Below are positions 39,542-48,480 of a DNA stretch of 64,000 nucleotides, in pieces. A program made the position numbers and the translations under genes. Source of the stretch: Lewinella sp. W8 (GTDB lineage: Bacteria > Bacteroidota > Bacteroidia > Chitinophagales > Saprospiraceae); assembly GCF_004375085.3 (NCBI RefSeq), contig NZ_SNAQ03000002.1:372001-436000 (forward strand). The letters are read 5' to 3'. The notes under the pieces are model-generated. The model worked only from the letters and a program-made list of their open reading frames with translations, was not told the origin of the DNA and made no database searches. Every line of letters begins with the position of its first letter. The first letter of the stretch is position 1.

Positions 39542-41662
39542 TTACCGGACCGTCCAGCCATTACCAAAGCCCCCGGGAGGCGCCACGAAGGTGAGCTTTC
39601 CGGCTTCATCCTCGGCCATCAGGATCATGGCCTCGCTCATGGCGCCGGCCATCTTGCGGGGAGCCAGATTCGTCACTACCACAACGGGCTGTCCTATGAC
39701 CTCCTCCGGACTGAAGTGCTTGGCGATGCCCGAAACGACGGAACGCTGCTCGCTGCCCAGGTCAATGGTCAGATGCAGGAGCTTATTGGATTTTTTGATT
39801 TTTTCTGCCGTCAGGATGGTCGCCGTCCGCAGGTCCAGCTTCGTAAAATCATCGAAGGTGATTTCGGGCTTGAAGGGTTCCCGGCTGGCGGCGCTTTCCC
39901 CTTCAGGGGTGGAAGCGTCCTGCTCCAGGATCGCGGTGAGCTTATCCCGCTGCTTTTGCACGATGGCCAGGCGGCTATCGTCCTTGCGGTCGATAATTTT
40001 GGGGAAGAGGACACCGGCCGTACCGATTTCGTGACCGGCGGGTAGTAGTGGCTGGCCGGCGGCCAGCGCATCAAGGGCCAGCTGCCAGTCGCCGTGGGTC
40101 GCCGGAGATTGCTTCAACACCTCCCGTAATTTATCCGCCACGAAGGGGATAAAGGGCGTAGCCGTCAGGGCCAGTGCGGCGGCAATCTGTACACAGACGA
40201 AGAGGCATTCGGCAATCTTCGGGTCGTTCGGGTCAGCCTTGGCCAGGGTCCAGGGAGCCGCCTCCTGCAGGTAGGTATTGCCGAAGGTAGCTAACTCTAC
40301 GAAAGCCGAAGCCGCATCCTTAAACCGGTATTCCTCAATGAAATTCCCGATGGCTTGCACCTGCGCTCGCGCCTCCGCCGGCAGTTCCACCCCGACGTCG
40401 GGGACCCGACCGGCAAAATATTTATGGGTAAGTACCGTAACCCGATTGATGAAGTTGCCCAGCTTATCGGCCAGGTCCTTATCGTGATATTCTACGAAAC
40501 CGTCCCAGGTGAAATCAGCGTCCTGCTGCTCGGGAAGGTTCCGCAGCAGGGCCCACCGCAGCGCGTCCTTATAGTTGGGCAGGGCTTTAAACTCCTCCAC
40601 GTATTCGTGCAACTGGATGCCCCAGCCGCGGGATTTGGAAAATTTGTCCCCCTCAAAATTCAGGAACTGGTTGGCCGGCACGTTTTCCGGAAGGCTGTAG
40701 TCTCCGTGAGCCTTCAGCATGGCCGGAAAAATGATGCAGTGGAAGACAATGTTATCCTTGCCGATGAAGTGGATCAGGCGACTGTCTTCACTTTGCCACC
40801 AGTCCCGCCAGTCGCCGCCATTCTCTTCACACCATTGCTTGGTACTGCTGATGTAGCCAATGGGGGCGTCAAACCAGACGTACAGTACTTTTCCTTCGGC
40901 ACCCTCCAGCGGCACCTGGATGCCCCAGTCCAGATCCCGGGTGATGGAGCGGGGGCGTAGTCCGTCATTCAACCAACTGAGGCACTGTCCCACCACGTGC
41001 TTTTTCCATGCTTTGGGGTCGTGCTGCTGGGCGCCATCCACCTTACCGGTTTCAATCCACTCCTTGAGCCAGTCCTGATGCTGGTCCAGCTTGAAGTACC
41101 AGTGCCTGGTTTCTTTGAGTACGGGCGTTTTCCCGCTCAGGGTCGAAACCGGATTGATTAATTCGGTGGGAGACAGGTCACTACCACAGTTCTCACACTG
41201 ATCGCCGTAGGCTTCCGTGTGTCCGCATTTCGGGCAGGTTCCCTTGATGTACCGATCGGCCAGAAATTGCTTGAATTCCTCGTCGTAGTACTGCTCCTGA
41301 CTTTTTACCTCAAATTGATCTCCCCGTTCGTGCAGGTGCAGAAAGAACTCCTGACTGGTGGCGTGGTGCAGGGCAGCGCTGGTTCGGTGATAGTAATCGA
41401 AACTGATGCCCAGCTCCTCGAAGGTGCGCTTGTTCAGTTCGTGATACTTATCAATTATTTCTTTGGGGTTAATGCCTTCCTTCTTTGCACGGAGCGTAAT
41501 GGCTGCCCCGTGCTCATCCGATCCGCACACCCACAGCACCTCCTTGCCCATCAGCCGCTGGTAACGCGCGAAGATGTCAGCAGGTAGGTAAGCTCCCGCC
41601 AGGTGCCCCAGGTGCAGGGGCCCATTAGCGTAGGGGAGAGCGGAGGTGAGTAGAGTACGCAT
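39542..41662 (-). CDS. metG: Methionyl-tRNA synthetase
   Basis: The 706-residue class I synthetase charges tRNA-Met. The HIGH-type motif is HLGH at residues 17-20 and the KMSKS-type motif is KFSKS near residue 340. A zinc-binding insertion with two Cys-pairs, CPKCGHTEAYGDQCENC, is the MetG1 form. The anticodon-binding helical domain spans about 400-560. The C-terminal 110 residues (FDDFTKLDLRTATILTAEKIKKSNKLLHLTIDLGSEQRSVVSGIAKHF) are the EMAP/Arc1p-like tRNA-binding domain that makes the enzyme dimeric. A short Q- and E-rich linker joins it. The gene is monocistronic; the 325-bp upstream gap 41663-41987 carries one interspersed motif copy. Confidence 0.96.
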   Translation of the reverse strand: MRTLLTSALPYANGPLHLGHLAGAYLPADIFARYQRLMGKEVLWVCGSDEHGAAITLRAKKEGINPKEIIDKYHELNKRTFEELGISFDYYHRTSAALHHATSQEFFLHLHERGDQFEVKSQEQYYDEEFKQFLADRYIKGTCPKCGHTEAYGDQCENCGSDLSPTELINPVSTLSGKTPVLKETRHWYFKLDQHQDWLKEWIETGKVDGAQQHDPKAWKKHVVGQCLSWLNDGLRPRSITRDLDWGIQVPLEGAEGKVLYVWFDAPIGYISSTKQWCEENGGDWRDWWQSEDSRLIHFIGKDNIVFHCIIFPAMLKAHGDYSLPENVPANQFLNFEGDKFSKSRGWGIQLHEYVEEFKALPNYKDALRWALLRNLPEQQDADFTWDGFVEYHDKDLADKLGNFINRVTVLTHKYFAGRVPDVGVELPAEARAQVQAIGNFIEEYRFKDAASAFVELATFGNTYLQEAAPWTLAKADPNDPKIAECLFVCVQIAAALALTATPFIPFVADKLREVLKQSPATHGDWQLALDALAAGQPLLPAGHEIGTAGVLFPKIIDRKDDSRLAIVQKQRDKLTAILEQDASTPEGESAASREPFKPEITFDDFTKLDLRTATILTAEKIKKSNKLLHLTIDLGSEQRSVVSGIAKHFSPEEVIGQPVVVVTNLAPRKMAGAMSEAMILMAEDEAGKLTFVAPPGGFGNGWTVR

Positions 41663-41944
41663 TGGAAAAATTATTTACGGAAATCGACCGACCGGCGCAG
41701 TAACATAGAGAATATTCAACTTCCCCGGATGTTTACTGCCCCTCCCGATTTTTCCCGCGAAGGTACGTAAGTAGGCTAATGCTACGAAGGGGTCGAAAAG
41801 TTTTCCTGGCGCGGAAATGATGACCCGCCCAAAAGCTCATGCTTTTGCCTAGCTGACAACCATTTCTGACCGCGACCAGAAGCATCGCGTAGGTATGGCG
41901 AATACCTTGAGTATCGTTACCCATCGGAATCGCTGATTTAAGGA

Positions 41945-41964
41945 GGGCGACGGAGCGCAGGTGC
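41945..41964 (+). repeat. Interspersed GGAGCGCAGGTGCC motif, copy 7
   Basis: The site reads GGGCGAC followed by GGAGCGCAGGTGC. Here it also forms a small hairpin, ACGGAGC pairing with GCTCCGT. It is the only recognisable item in the 325-bp gap 41663-41987; I see no gene or RNA there. Confidence 0.7.
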
Positions 41965-41987
41965 TCCGTTGATTCCGAAAAGCCGGG

Positions 41988-43859
41988 CTATTCAGTAGTC
42001 CGTTGGTCCGGGCTGAATCCACTCGGCCAGTCCTCCATCTTATCGTACCAGTTTACCTTTAAGAATACCGTACAAACGGCGATGACCACCAGGGCGATAA
42101 AGAAGTTGGTCCAGGACTTGATGACCATAAAGATGGGAGCCGCCGTGATGGCGGTCTGCCACACGATACCCACCGCGACGTTCAGCATATCCCGTCCGGC
42201 GTCGGCGTTGGGGCGGACATCGGGATGGTCTTCCCGACAGGCCACCGCTACGGGTTTCCAGAATCCCCAGGGACGGGTCTGGAGGTAGAATTTTTTCAGG
42301 ACGGGCAGCGGATCTGGTTCGGTCAGGAGGCTTCCCAGTACGCACCCCAGCAGGCTCAGCGCCAAATTGATGGGGAAAGCCTCCAGAGCATTGAGCGGGT
42401 TTTCCATCAGTAAGTCCAATACCCACGGAAGTGCCAAAGCGGCCACGATACCGGCCACCATCCCCCAGAAGTATCCGTAACTATTGAATCGCCACCAGTA
42501 CCACTTCAGCAGATTAGCGGCCGTGTACCCTCCGTAGAGGCCACTAACGATCCAGCCGATGATGCTGTTGAGGTCATCCAGAAAGAGGCCAAAGATGGAG
42601 CCGATCAGCACCACGAGGAAGCTGCAGAGGTAGCTCATGTTGACGTAGGTCTTTTGGGGAGCCGAATCGTTGATGTACCGCTTGTAGATATCGTTTACGA
42701 GGTAGGCGGGCGCCGCGTTTACCGCGGCGGCGAAGGTACTCATGAAGGCCGCCAGGAGTCCGGCGACCAATAGCCCCAGCAATCCTACCGGAACAAAGTT
42801 GGCCAGGGCGAATGGCAGAATTTGTTCAAAGTCAACGTCCGCACCCATCTGATTCATCTCGTCGCTGAAGAAGACCAGGGCGAGAATGGTCAGTCCCGTA
42901 ATCAACATATAGCGGGGGAAAAGCAGGACGACGTTCACAAAGCCACTCATTTTGGCGGCCTCCTTCGGGGTGCGGGTGCTCAATACGCGCTGCATATCGT
43001 AGGTCGGCGCCGGCCCGGCCAACGACTGCAATATACCCTTGAGGAGTACGAGGGTAAAGAAGAGTCCGAAAATTTCGTATCCATCTTCACTGATCCGTTG
43101 CCGGACTGCGGGCATGAGATTATCCCAGTTCAGGTCGAGGTTCCAGGAAAAGCTGATTTCTCCCCACCCGGAGGGTACCACGGCCGCCAGCATATCGGGG
43201 GATATTTGCTGCATGGCGATGATGCCCACCGCGATGCTGGCGATGGTCATAATCACGTACTGCAGCACCTCGGTAAACACCACGGAGTACATCCCTCCCT
43301 TAATGACGTAAGCGGTGGTGATGGCCGTGAAGATGACGGCCCAGTACATTTCGTTCCAGTAGGCATCCGGACTGAGTTGAAACGGCAGGAAAGCCGCCGC
43401 GAACTTTCCGATCCCCAGGAAACCGTAGGCGACGTTGGCGATCACCACGATTACCGCGAAGATGACCACGATAACGTGGGACAACTGGCTGCCAAACCCA
43501 TCCCCGAAGCGGAAGCGAATCCACTCTGCTCCCGTCATGACGCCCGACCGTCGTAGCCAGATGGATAAAAAGATCATCATGAAGATCTGGTTGAACACCG
43601 GCCAGAGCCAGGGAATCCAGACCGACTTCAGTCCGTAGATGAACAGCAGGGCGACCATCCACATGGTTCCGGAGATGTCGAACATGCCGGAGGCATTCGA
43701 CAGGCCCAGAAACTGCCAGCGAATTTCGTTGCCGCCCAGAAAGTAGTTTTCAATGGAGGAGCTGGCCTTCTTTGAAATGTAGAACCCGATACCGATTGTC
43801 GCTAGGATATACAGGACGATAATGGCAATATCAATGCTTTGCAGCGCGAGGCCTTCCAT
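41988..43859 (-). CDS. Sodium:solute symporter (SSS family)
   Basis: The 623-residue inner-membrane protein has the SSS topology: TM1 SIDIAIIVLYILATIGIGFYISKK, the ENYFLGGNEIRWQFLGLSNASGMFDISGTMWMVALLFIYGL sodium-site region, and PVGLLGLLVAGLLAAFMSTFAAAVNAAPAYLVNDIYKRYI in the TM8-TM9 area. It carries two extra helices at the C terminus (about 520-600), as in the longer SSS members. I start it at ATG 43859, which gives a standard N terminus; the longer frame begins inside the RAYT flank and lacks family likeness. It shares only about a quarter of its visible landmarks with the symporter at 9.7 kb and is likely a different substrate class. The substrate is unknown. Confidence 0.9.
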   Translation of the reverse strand: MEGLALQSIDIAIIVLYILATIGIGFYISKKASSSIENYFLGGNEIRWQFLGLSNASGMFDISGTMWMVALLFIYGLKSVWIPWLWPVFNQIFMMIFLSIWLRRSGVMTGAEWIRFRFGDGFGSQLSHVIVVIFAVIVVIANVAYGFLGIGKFAAAFLPFQLSPDAYWNEMYWAVIFTAITTAYVIKGGMYSVVFTEVLQYVIMTIASIAVGIIAMQQISPDMLAAVVPSGWGEISFSWNLDLNWDNLMPAVRQRISEDGYEIFGLFFTLVLLKGILQSLAGPAPTYDMQRVLSTRTPKEAAKMSGFVNVVLLFPRYMLITGLTILALVFFSDEMNQMGADVDFEQILPFALANFVPVGLLGLLVAGLLAAFMSTFAAAVNAAPAYLVNDIYKRYINDSAPQKTYVNMSYLCSFLVVLIGSIFGLFLDDLNSIIGWIVSGLYGGYTAANLLKWYWWRFNSYGYFWGMVAGIVAALALPWVLDLLMENPLNALEAFPINLALSLLGCVLGSLLTEPDPLPVLKKFYLQTRPWGFWKPVAVACREDHPDVRPNADAGRDMLNVAVGIVWQTAITAAPIFMVIKSWTNFFIALVVIAVCTVFLKVNWYDKMEDWPSGFSPDQRTTE

Positions 43860-43996
43860 CAGAGTGGATTTGGATGTACGGAATGGCGGACATTGGGGTG
43901 GCCCGCCGGGTATTGGACGCAAAAGGTAAGCCAGCACCATTAGAATTAGCCCCGTAACTTGCCCGTCGATTATTGCAGGTTGGGGGCCTCCTTCCG

Positions 43997-44145
43997 TGAG
44001 CGGGGTTTGCAGTCGGGCATCCGCCCCGACCGGGGCCATGCGGGGTTGTATGGTATCTATTCGTCAAACTCATGCACGGGATGCCCTCAATTTGCTGCCG
44101 CAAATTCGCAGACATCCCTTAGCAAGGAGGACCCCTCCGGGGCCC
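43997..44145 (+). repeat. Left flanking copy of the RAYT-associated palindromic element
   Basis: This 149-bp stretch ends with two hairpins: GGGATG...CATCCC enclosing AATTTGC-TGCC-GCAAATT (about 44078-44118), and the 21-bp GC palindrome element at 44125-44145 containing GGACCCCTCCGGGGCC. An imperfect direct repeat lies on the other side of the transposase at 44681-44832. A potential -35-like or start sequence for the transposase is not clear. Confidence 0.75.
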
Positions 44146-44166
44146 TTGACACCAACCCTATTACCT

Positions 44167-44649
44167 ATGCCACAATCTTATTCACAAATTATCCTCCACA
44201 CCGTCTTCGCCACGAAAAACCGCCAGCCCTTCCTCCACCAAAGTATTGAACAAGACCTGTGGGCCTTCATGGAGTCCAGGTTCAGCTACCAGGGATGTAA
44301 AGTCTACGGCATCAACGGGGCCCTTGATCACGTCCATATCGTCCATTCCCTCCCACGAACGACGTCCATCGCTAAGGTCGTAGAAGACGTCAAATCGATA
44401 AGCAGCAAATGGATTAAGGACCAGGGCATTCCCTATTTCAAGTTTGCCTGGCAGAATGGCTATGCCACCTTCTCGGTGGATTACCGGGACTTTGCGGGAT
44501 TACTTCGGTACCTGGACCAGCAAAAAATCCATCACTACGGCGACCTGTCGGATTATGAAGCCCTCAGCAAGCTGACCTTCGAGGAAGAGATCATCAAATT
44601 TTTCCAGGCCTACGGAATAGACCATCATCCAGCGTATTTATTCCAATGA
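44167..44649 (+). CDS. REP-associated tyrosine transposase (RAYT) / IS200-like TnpA
   Basis: The 160-residue protein is a Y1 HUH transposase. The HUH motif is His55-Val-His57 in LDHVHIVHSLP, and WQNGYATFSVDY offers Tyr99 as the likely catalytic tyrosine. The protein otherwise fits IS200/IS605 TnpA (SQIILHTVFATKNRQPFLHQSIEQDLWAF, YLDQQKIHHYGDLSDYEAL). Its size and its flanking GC palindromes rather than a passenger tnpB favour the RAYT class, which acts on REP sequences. The enzyme nicks and rejoins single-stranded DNA at hairpins. The ATG at 44167 begins 21 bp after the left palindrome. The reading frame is intact. Confidence 0.9.
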   Translation: MPQSYSQIILHTVFATKNRQPFLHQSIEQDLWAFMESRFSYQGCKVYGINGALDHVHIVHSLPRTTSIAKVVEDVKSISSKWIKDQGIPYFKFAWQNGYATFSVDYRDFAGLLRYLDQQKIHHYGDLSDYEALSKLTFEEEIIKFFQAYGIDHHPAYLFQ

Positions 44650-44656
44650 CGCGTCC

Positions 44657-44677
44657 GGGCCCCGGAGGGGTCCTCCT
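44657..44677 (-). repeat. Inverted copy of the 21-bp RAYT palindrome
   Basis: The 21 bp are the exact reverse complement of 44125-44145 and lie 8 bp after the transposase stop. Together they bracket the gene as inverted copies. Confidence 0.85.
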
Positions 44678-44680
44678 CCC

Positions 44681-44838
44681 CGAGCAAGGTCTGCAGTCGG
44701 TGCGTCAGCTCCGGCCAGGGCCTTGCGGGGTTAGATAGGACCCGCTCGGCAACCCCATTCACGGGATGCCCTCAATTTGCTATCGCAAATTCGCAGACAT
44801 CCCTTTGTTTTAGGAGGACCCCTCCGGGGCCCTGGAGC
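44681..44838 (+). repeat. Right flanking copy of the RAYT-associated element
   Basis: This copy repeats the left flank in the same orientation: a diverged GAGC..GGT.TGCAGTCGG / TGCGGGGTT part, then a nearly identical GGGATG-CCCTC-AATTTGC...GCAAATT-CGCAGA-CATCCC hairpin (44764-44802) and the 21-bp palindrome at 44812-44832. Confidence 0.75.
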
Positions 44839-44898
44839 ACCGCCCAACCATTTGCTTCACCAAATCAAATCCGGGGGTGTGTGCTTATGAATCTTTCG

Positions 44899-44906
44899 TA
44901 TATTTG
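44899..44906 (+). promoter_or_regulatory. -7 element upstream of secDF or a small RNA
   Basis: TATATTTG is a perfect TAnnTTTG match, identical to the blaI promoter -7. The start site would fall near 44913, giving a leader of about 200 nt before secDF. Confidence 0.5.
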
Positions 44907-44912
44907 CAGCCG

Positions 44913-44993
44913 CTTTTGTCAAAGTGGGTCTGGGAGGCCCCGCTGCGACAAGGGTCGGTTCACTACGCTAAGCCCTCTTGCGGGGGCTTTTTG
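44913..44993 (+). ncRNA. Possible small structured RNA or attenuated leader before secDF
   Basis: Between the -7 element at 44899 and a terminator-like hairpin (AGCCCTC-TTGC-GGGGGCT followed by TTTTGTCG, 44971-44993) lies an 80-nt GC-rich region with several short complementary segments (GGGTC/GGCCC type). A further hairpin TGGGTC-TTTTT-GACCCA followed by AAATTTTTT lies at 45084-45107, just before the secDF start. I do not recognise SRP RNA, 6S RNA or a known riboswitch here. It may be a stand-alone RNA or an attenuator for secDF. Confidence 0.35.
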
Positions 44994-45112
44994 TCGTTAG
45001 TGGTCCGGCCGCTTCATCACCCTTTTTCAAAGTGGTAGTCCGCCCCAAAATGGTTATTCGGCGGATCCCGCAATTAACCACTGGGTCTTTTTGACCCACA
45101 AATTTTTTCACT

Positions 45113-48100
45113 ATGCAAAGCAAGGGAATTATCAAATTCTTCCTTGTGGTCATGCTGATCGTGACGGCCGTGCAGTACCTCTACGTTATCCCGACCAACC
45201 AGGTCGAAGGTGACGCAGAAGACTACGCACTGGACCTCACCGGTGAGACCGAAGGCGAAGACTTTCGCCAGGCGTATGCCGCCTACCTGGACAGCATGTC
45301 CAACCAGGAAGTCTTCAAATTACCGCTGTTCCCAGCGCAAACCTACCAGGACCTTAAAGCACAACAGCTCAATCTGGGTCTTGACCTCAAAGGCGGTATG
45401 TCCGTCGTACTTCAAGTTGACTTACGAGAGTTCCTCAGGGCACTCGCGCGAAATACAAAGGACCCCACTTTCGATGAAGCACTCGAAAAAGCCTCCCAAG
45501 CTCAGTCCAGTGCCCAGGATGATTTCATCTCTCTTTTTGCCGACGCATGGGCTGACGTCCGCGGCGACAAAACGCTGGCCCCCATCTTCCAACGCAATGA
45601 TGCCCTTCGCGACCAGATTGGGTTGAACACTTCTGACGCAGAAGTCCTGTTGATCCTCCGCGAAAAGGCCGACGAAACGGTAACCCTTACCTACGACCTG
45701 CTCAAGAAGCGTATCGACCAACTCGGTGTGGTCCAGCCTAACGTGAGCCTGGACGCCGATCGGGACCTGATCCTCGTGGAACTGCCCGGCATCGAAAACC
45801 CCGAGCGCGCCCGTACCTTCCTGCAGGCCGCCGCTAACCTCGAATTCTTCGACGTTCTGCGCATTGACCAAAACTCCGTCAATGCACTTATCGCCGCCGA
45901 CCAGCTCCTCGAGCGTCGTCAGGCCATCGCCGACGGAAAGGATACCGCAGCACTCGATCAGGTGGAAATCGTTTACGATACCATCTACGCTACCGATGCC
46001 CTCGGAAACCTCACGGATTCCATCGCCAGCATTCAGGAGCGTGAGGTCCAGGATCAAACGGCCGGACCGCTCTTCAGCATCCTGCAGCCCAACGACGGAA
46101 GCTTTGGTCCTGCCGTCATCGGCCTGGCCAGTGAGCGTAACCTCGATCAGGTACTGGAATACATGAGTGACCCCGAGGTTGCCCGTCTGTTCCCCCGCAA
46201 CGCTACGTACCGCTTCGACGAGCAGCCGCTCCCCGACGCCGACGGTAACCCCGGCACCTTCTACCGACTCTACCAGCTCGAGATGCCCCGTAGTGGAGAA
46301 GCCCCCCTTACGGGTGAGTACGTGACAAGCGCGAACTCCGGCCCTCAGCCCGACGGCCAGATTGCCGTCAACCTGAGCATGAACTCCGAAGGTGCCCGCA
46401 TCTGGGCCCGGATGACCACGGAAGCAGCCAACGACAACAACCGTCAGGTTGCCATCCTGCTGGATGACCGCGTCGTTTCCGCTCCCTCCGTAAACGGTCC
46501 CATCCCCGGCGGAAACACCGCCATCACGGGTAACTTCTCCGTACAGGAAGCTACTGACCTCGCCAACATCCTGCAGGTTGGTCGTCTTCCCGCCCGGACG
46601 CAAATCATTCAGGAAAGCATCGTTGGTCCCAGCCTGGGTGCCGAAAACATCAGCCGCTCCATCACGGCACTGCTGATCGGTTTCGCCCTGGTACTGGTCT
46701 TCATGATCTTCTACTACGGTGGTGCCGGTATCGTTTCCATCATCGCCCTGCTGCTGAACCTGATCTTCATCTTCGGCGCCCTGGCCAGCCTCGGTACCGT
46801 ACTGACGCTGCCCGGTATCGCCGGTATCCTGCTGACGATCGGTATGGCCGTTGACGCCAACGTTATCATCTACGAACGGGTCCGGGAAGAACTTCGTGCC
46901 GGCAAATCGGTCGTGAATGCCGTTCAGGACGGTTTCGCCAACTCCTACTCCGCCATCATTGACGCCAACGTAACCACCATCCTGGTTGCCGGCGTTCTGG
47001 CGTGGTTTGGTCTTGGTCCCATCAAAGGATTCGCCGTCGTACTGATCGTGGGTGTACTCGCCTCCGTATTTACCGCCGTCCTCGTCGGTCGCCTGATGGT
47101 TGACTGGTGGGTAGGCCGCTCCGGCAGCATGTCCTTCTGGACGGGCGCCAGCCAGAACCTGTTCGCCAACGTGAACATCGACTGGATGGGCAAGCGGAAG
47201 ATGGCTTACATCATCAGCTCCGTACTGATCGTTGCTTCTCTGGCCGCCATCTTCGGCCGTGGCTTTGACCTCGGGGTAGACTTCAAGGGTGGTTACAGCT
47301 ACCTGGTGCAGTTTGAGCAGGAAGTGGATTCCGAAGACCTCCGCCAGGCGCTTTCCGAGCCCTTCGGCGGTGCCCCCACGGTAAAGGCCGTTGACGGTGC
47401 CAACACCTTCAACGTAGTAACCAACTACCTGGTAGAAGAAACCGATCAGATCGACGGTAAGGAGCCCCAGGATCTCGTCCTCGAAGCGCTGTACACCGGC
47501 GTCAAGGACGTTGTCGGTGACAATGCGCTCACCCTTGAGCAATTCGGTAACACCGAGGCGGGAGAAGGCACGCACATCACCAGCGTAAGCAAGGTTGGCC
47601 CCACCATCGCCGACGACATCAAGCGTTCTGCCCTGTGGGCCGGCCTGATCGCCCTGCTGGGAATCTTCCTCTACCTGTTGCTCCGCTTCAACAAGTGGCA
47701 GTACTCCCTCGGTGCCGTTGCGGCCCTGTTCCACGACTCCATTATCGTGCTGGGTATCTTCGCCATCGGCTGGGGCTACTTCGGTTTCAACATGGAAGTT
47801 GACCAGGCCTTCATCGCCGCCATCCTGACGGTAATCGGTTACTCCATCAACGATACGGTGGTTGTATTTGACCGTATCCGGGAGTTCCTGAACACCTACG
47901 TCAGCCGGGGCAAAACGGAAGTCATCAACGGCGCCATCAGCAGCACGGTAAGCCGTACGGTGATCACCTCGCTGACCACCCTGCTGGTAGTGCTCGTACT
48001 CTTCCTGTTCGGTGGAACGAGCATCCGCGGTTTTGCCTTCGCCCTCGTAGTGGGTATCCTGGTGGGTACTTACTCTTCCATCTTCGTCGCCACGCCCATC

Positions 48101-48175
48101 GTGCACGACCTGACGGAAGACCTGGAGGCCAAGTCTACCAAGACCACCGAAGCTCCCGCCAAAGCAAAAGCCTAA
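45113..48175 (+). CDS. secDF: Protein translocase subunit SecDF (fused)
   Basis: The 1020-residue protein is the fused SecD-SecF, as in many Bacteroidota. It uses the proton gradient to pull preproteins through SecYEG from the periplasmic side. The SecD half has TM1 (IIKFFLVVMLIVTAVQYLYVI), GLDLKGGMSVVLQVDL, an enlarged P1 domain and six helices (about 505-680). The SecF half starts near residue 690 (NIDWMGKRKMAYIISSVLIVASLAAIFGRGFDLGVDFKGGYSYLVQF) and has its own helices with IGYSINDTVVVFDRIRE (the SecF signature). The C terminus is Lys/Ala-rich. The start ATG 45113 follows a 200-nt leader with two terminator-like hairpins. Confidence 0.96.
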   Translation: MQSKGIIKFFLVVMLIVTAVQYLYVIPTNQVEGDAEDYALDLTGETEGEDFRQAYAAYLDSMSNQEVFKLPLFPAQTYQDLKAQQLNLGLDLKGGMSVVLQVDLREFLRALARNTKDPTFDEALEKASQAQSSAQDDFISLFADAWADVRGDKTLAPIFQRNDALRDQIGLNTSDAEVLLILREKADETVTLTYDLLKKRIDQLGVVQPNVSLDADRDLILVELPGIENPERARTFLQAAANLEFFDVLRIDQNSVNALIAADQLLERRQAIADGKDTAALDQVEIVYDTIYATDALGNLTDSIASIQEREVQDQTAGPLFSILQPNDGSFGPAVIGLASERNLDQVLEYMSDPEVARLFPRNATYRFDEQPLPDADGNPGTFYRLYQLEMPRSGEAPLTGEYVTSANSGPQPDGQIAVNLSMNSEGARIWARMTTEAANDNNRQVAILLDDRVVSAPSVNGPIPGGNTAITGNFSVQEATDLANILQVGRLPARTQIIQESIVGPSLGAENISRSITALLIGFALVLVFMIFYYGGAGIVSIIALLLNLIFIFGALASLGTVLTLPGIAGILLTIGMAVDANVIIYERVREELRAGKSVVNAVQDGFANSYSAIIDANVTTILVAGVLAWFGLGPIKGFAVVLIVGVLASVFTAVLVGRLMVDWWVGRSGSMSFWTGASQNLFANVNIDWMGKRKMAYIISSVLIVASLAAIFGRGFDLGVDFKGGYSYLVQFEQEVDSEDLRQALSEPFGGAPTVKAVDGANTFNVVTNYLVEETDQIDGKEPQDLVLEALYTGVKDVVGDNALTLEQFGNTEAGEGTHITSVSKVGPTIADDIKRSALWAGLIALLGIFLYLLLRFNKWQYSLGAVAALFHDSIIVLGIFAIGWGYFGFNMEVDQAFIAAILTVIGYSINDTVVVFDRIREFLNTYVSRGKTEVINGAISSTVSRTVITSLTTLLVVLVLFLFGGTSIRGFAFALVVGILVGTYSSIFVATPIVHDLTEDLEAKSTKTTEAPAKAKA

Positions 48176-48211
48176 GCGTTTCCTCCCAAACGCTTAAGTA
48201 AGCAATCATGC

Positions 48212-48253
48212 GTAGCCCCTCTCGCCAACCGGTGGGAGGGGCTACTCATTTTT
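48212..48253 (+). terminator. Terminator of secDF
   Basis: GTAGCCCCTC (48212-48221) pairs with GAGGGGCTAC (48236-48245), followed by TCATTTTT. A weaker stem TAAGCGTTT/AAACGCTTA precedes it at the end of the gene. Confidence 0.9.
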
Positions 48254-48323
48254 ACGCTAGTGCGATTGGGATCAATAAATACCCGAAGCCCTGACGAATA
48301 ACCGTAGAAGGAAGCGGAGGATT

Positions 48324-48342
48324 AGGGCGCGGAGCGCAGGTG
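48324..48342 (+). repeat. Interspersed GGAGCGCAGGTGCC motif, copy 8
   Basis: The site reads GGGCGCGGAGCGCAGGTGC and lies 15 bp before octanucleotide array B. Confidence 0.7.
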
Positions 48343-48356
48343 CGGGGTGTATTGGT

Positions 48357-48462
48357 GCTTTAGTCTGTTGGTCTGTTAGTCTGTTAGTCTATTGGTCTGT
48401 TAGTCTATTGGTCTGTTGGTCTGTTGGTCTGTTGGTTCGTTAGTCTTTTAGTCTGTTGGGCG
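48357..48462. repeat. Octanucleotide TCTGTTAG/TCTGTTGG tandem array B
   Basis: At least 11 consecutive units of TCTGTTGG, TCTGTTAG or TCTATTGG fill 100 bp between the secDF terminator and the MBL-fold gene. The units match arrays at 17561-17631 and 63516-63638. Confidence 0.88.
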
Positions 48463-48480
48463 GGCTGATTATGCTGCTTA

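Noticed and set aside
44167..44649. Complete IS200/IS605 insertion sequence
   Set aside because: No tnpB, no subterminal asymmetry typical of IS605 ends, and the flanks are REP-like palindromes that repeat on both sides, so the RAYT reading is better.
44913..44993. SRP (4.5S) RNA
   Set aside because: The conserved CCGGAAGGNAGCAGCC region of SRP helix 8 is absent.
45422..48106. Long antisense open reading frame of nearly 900 codons opposite secDF
   Set aside because: It is the complement of secDF, a strongly conserved gene; its residues have no domain and its composition (D, G, Q, V rich) is that of a GC-rich shadow frame.
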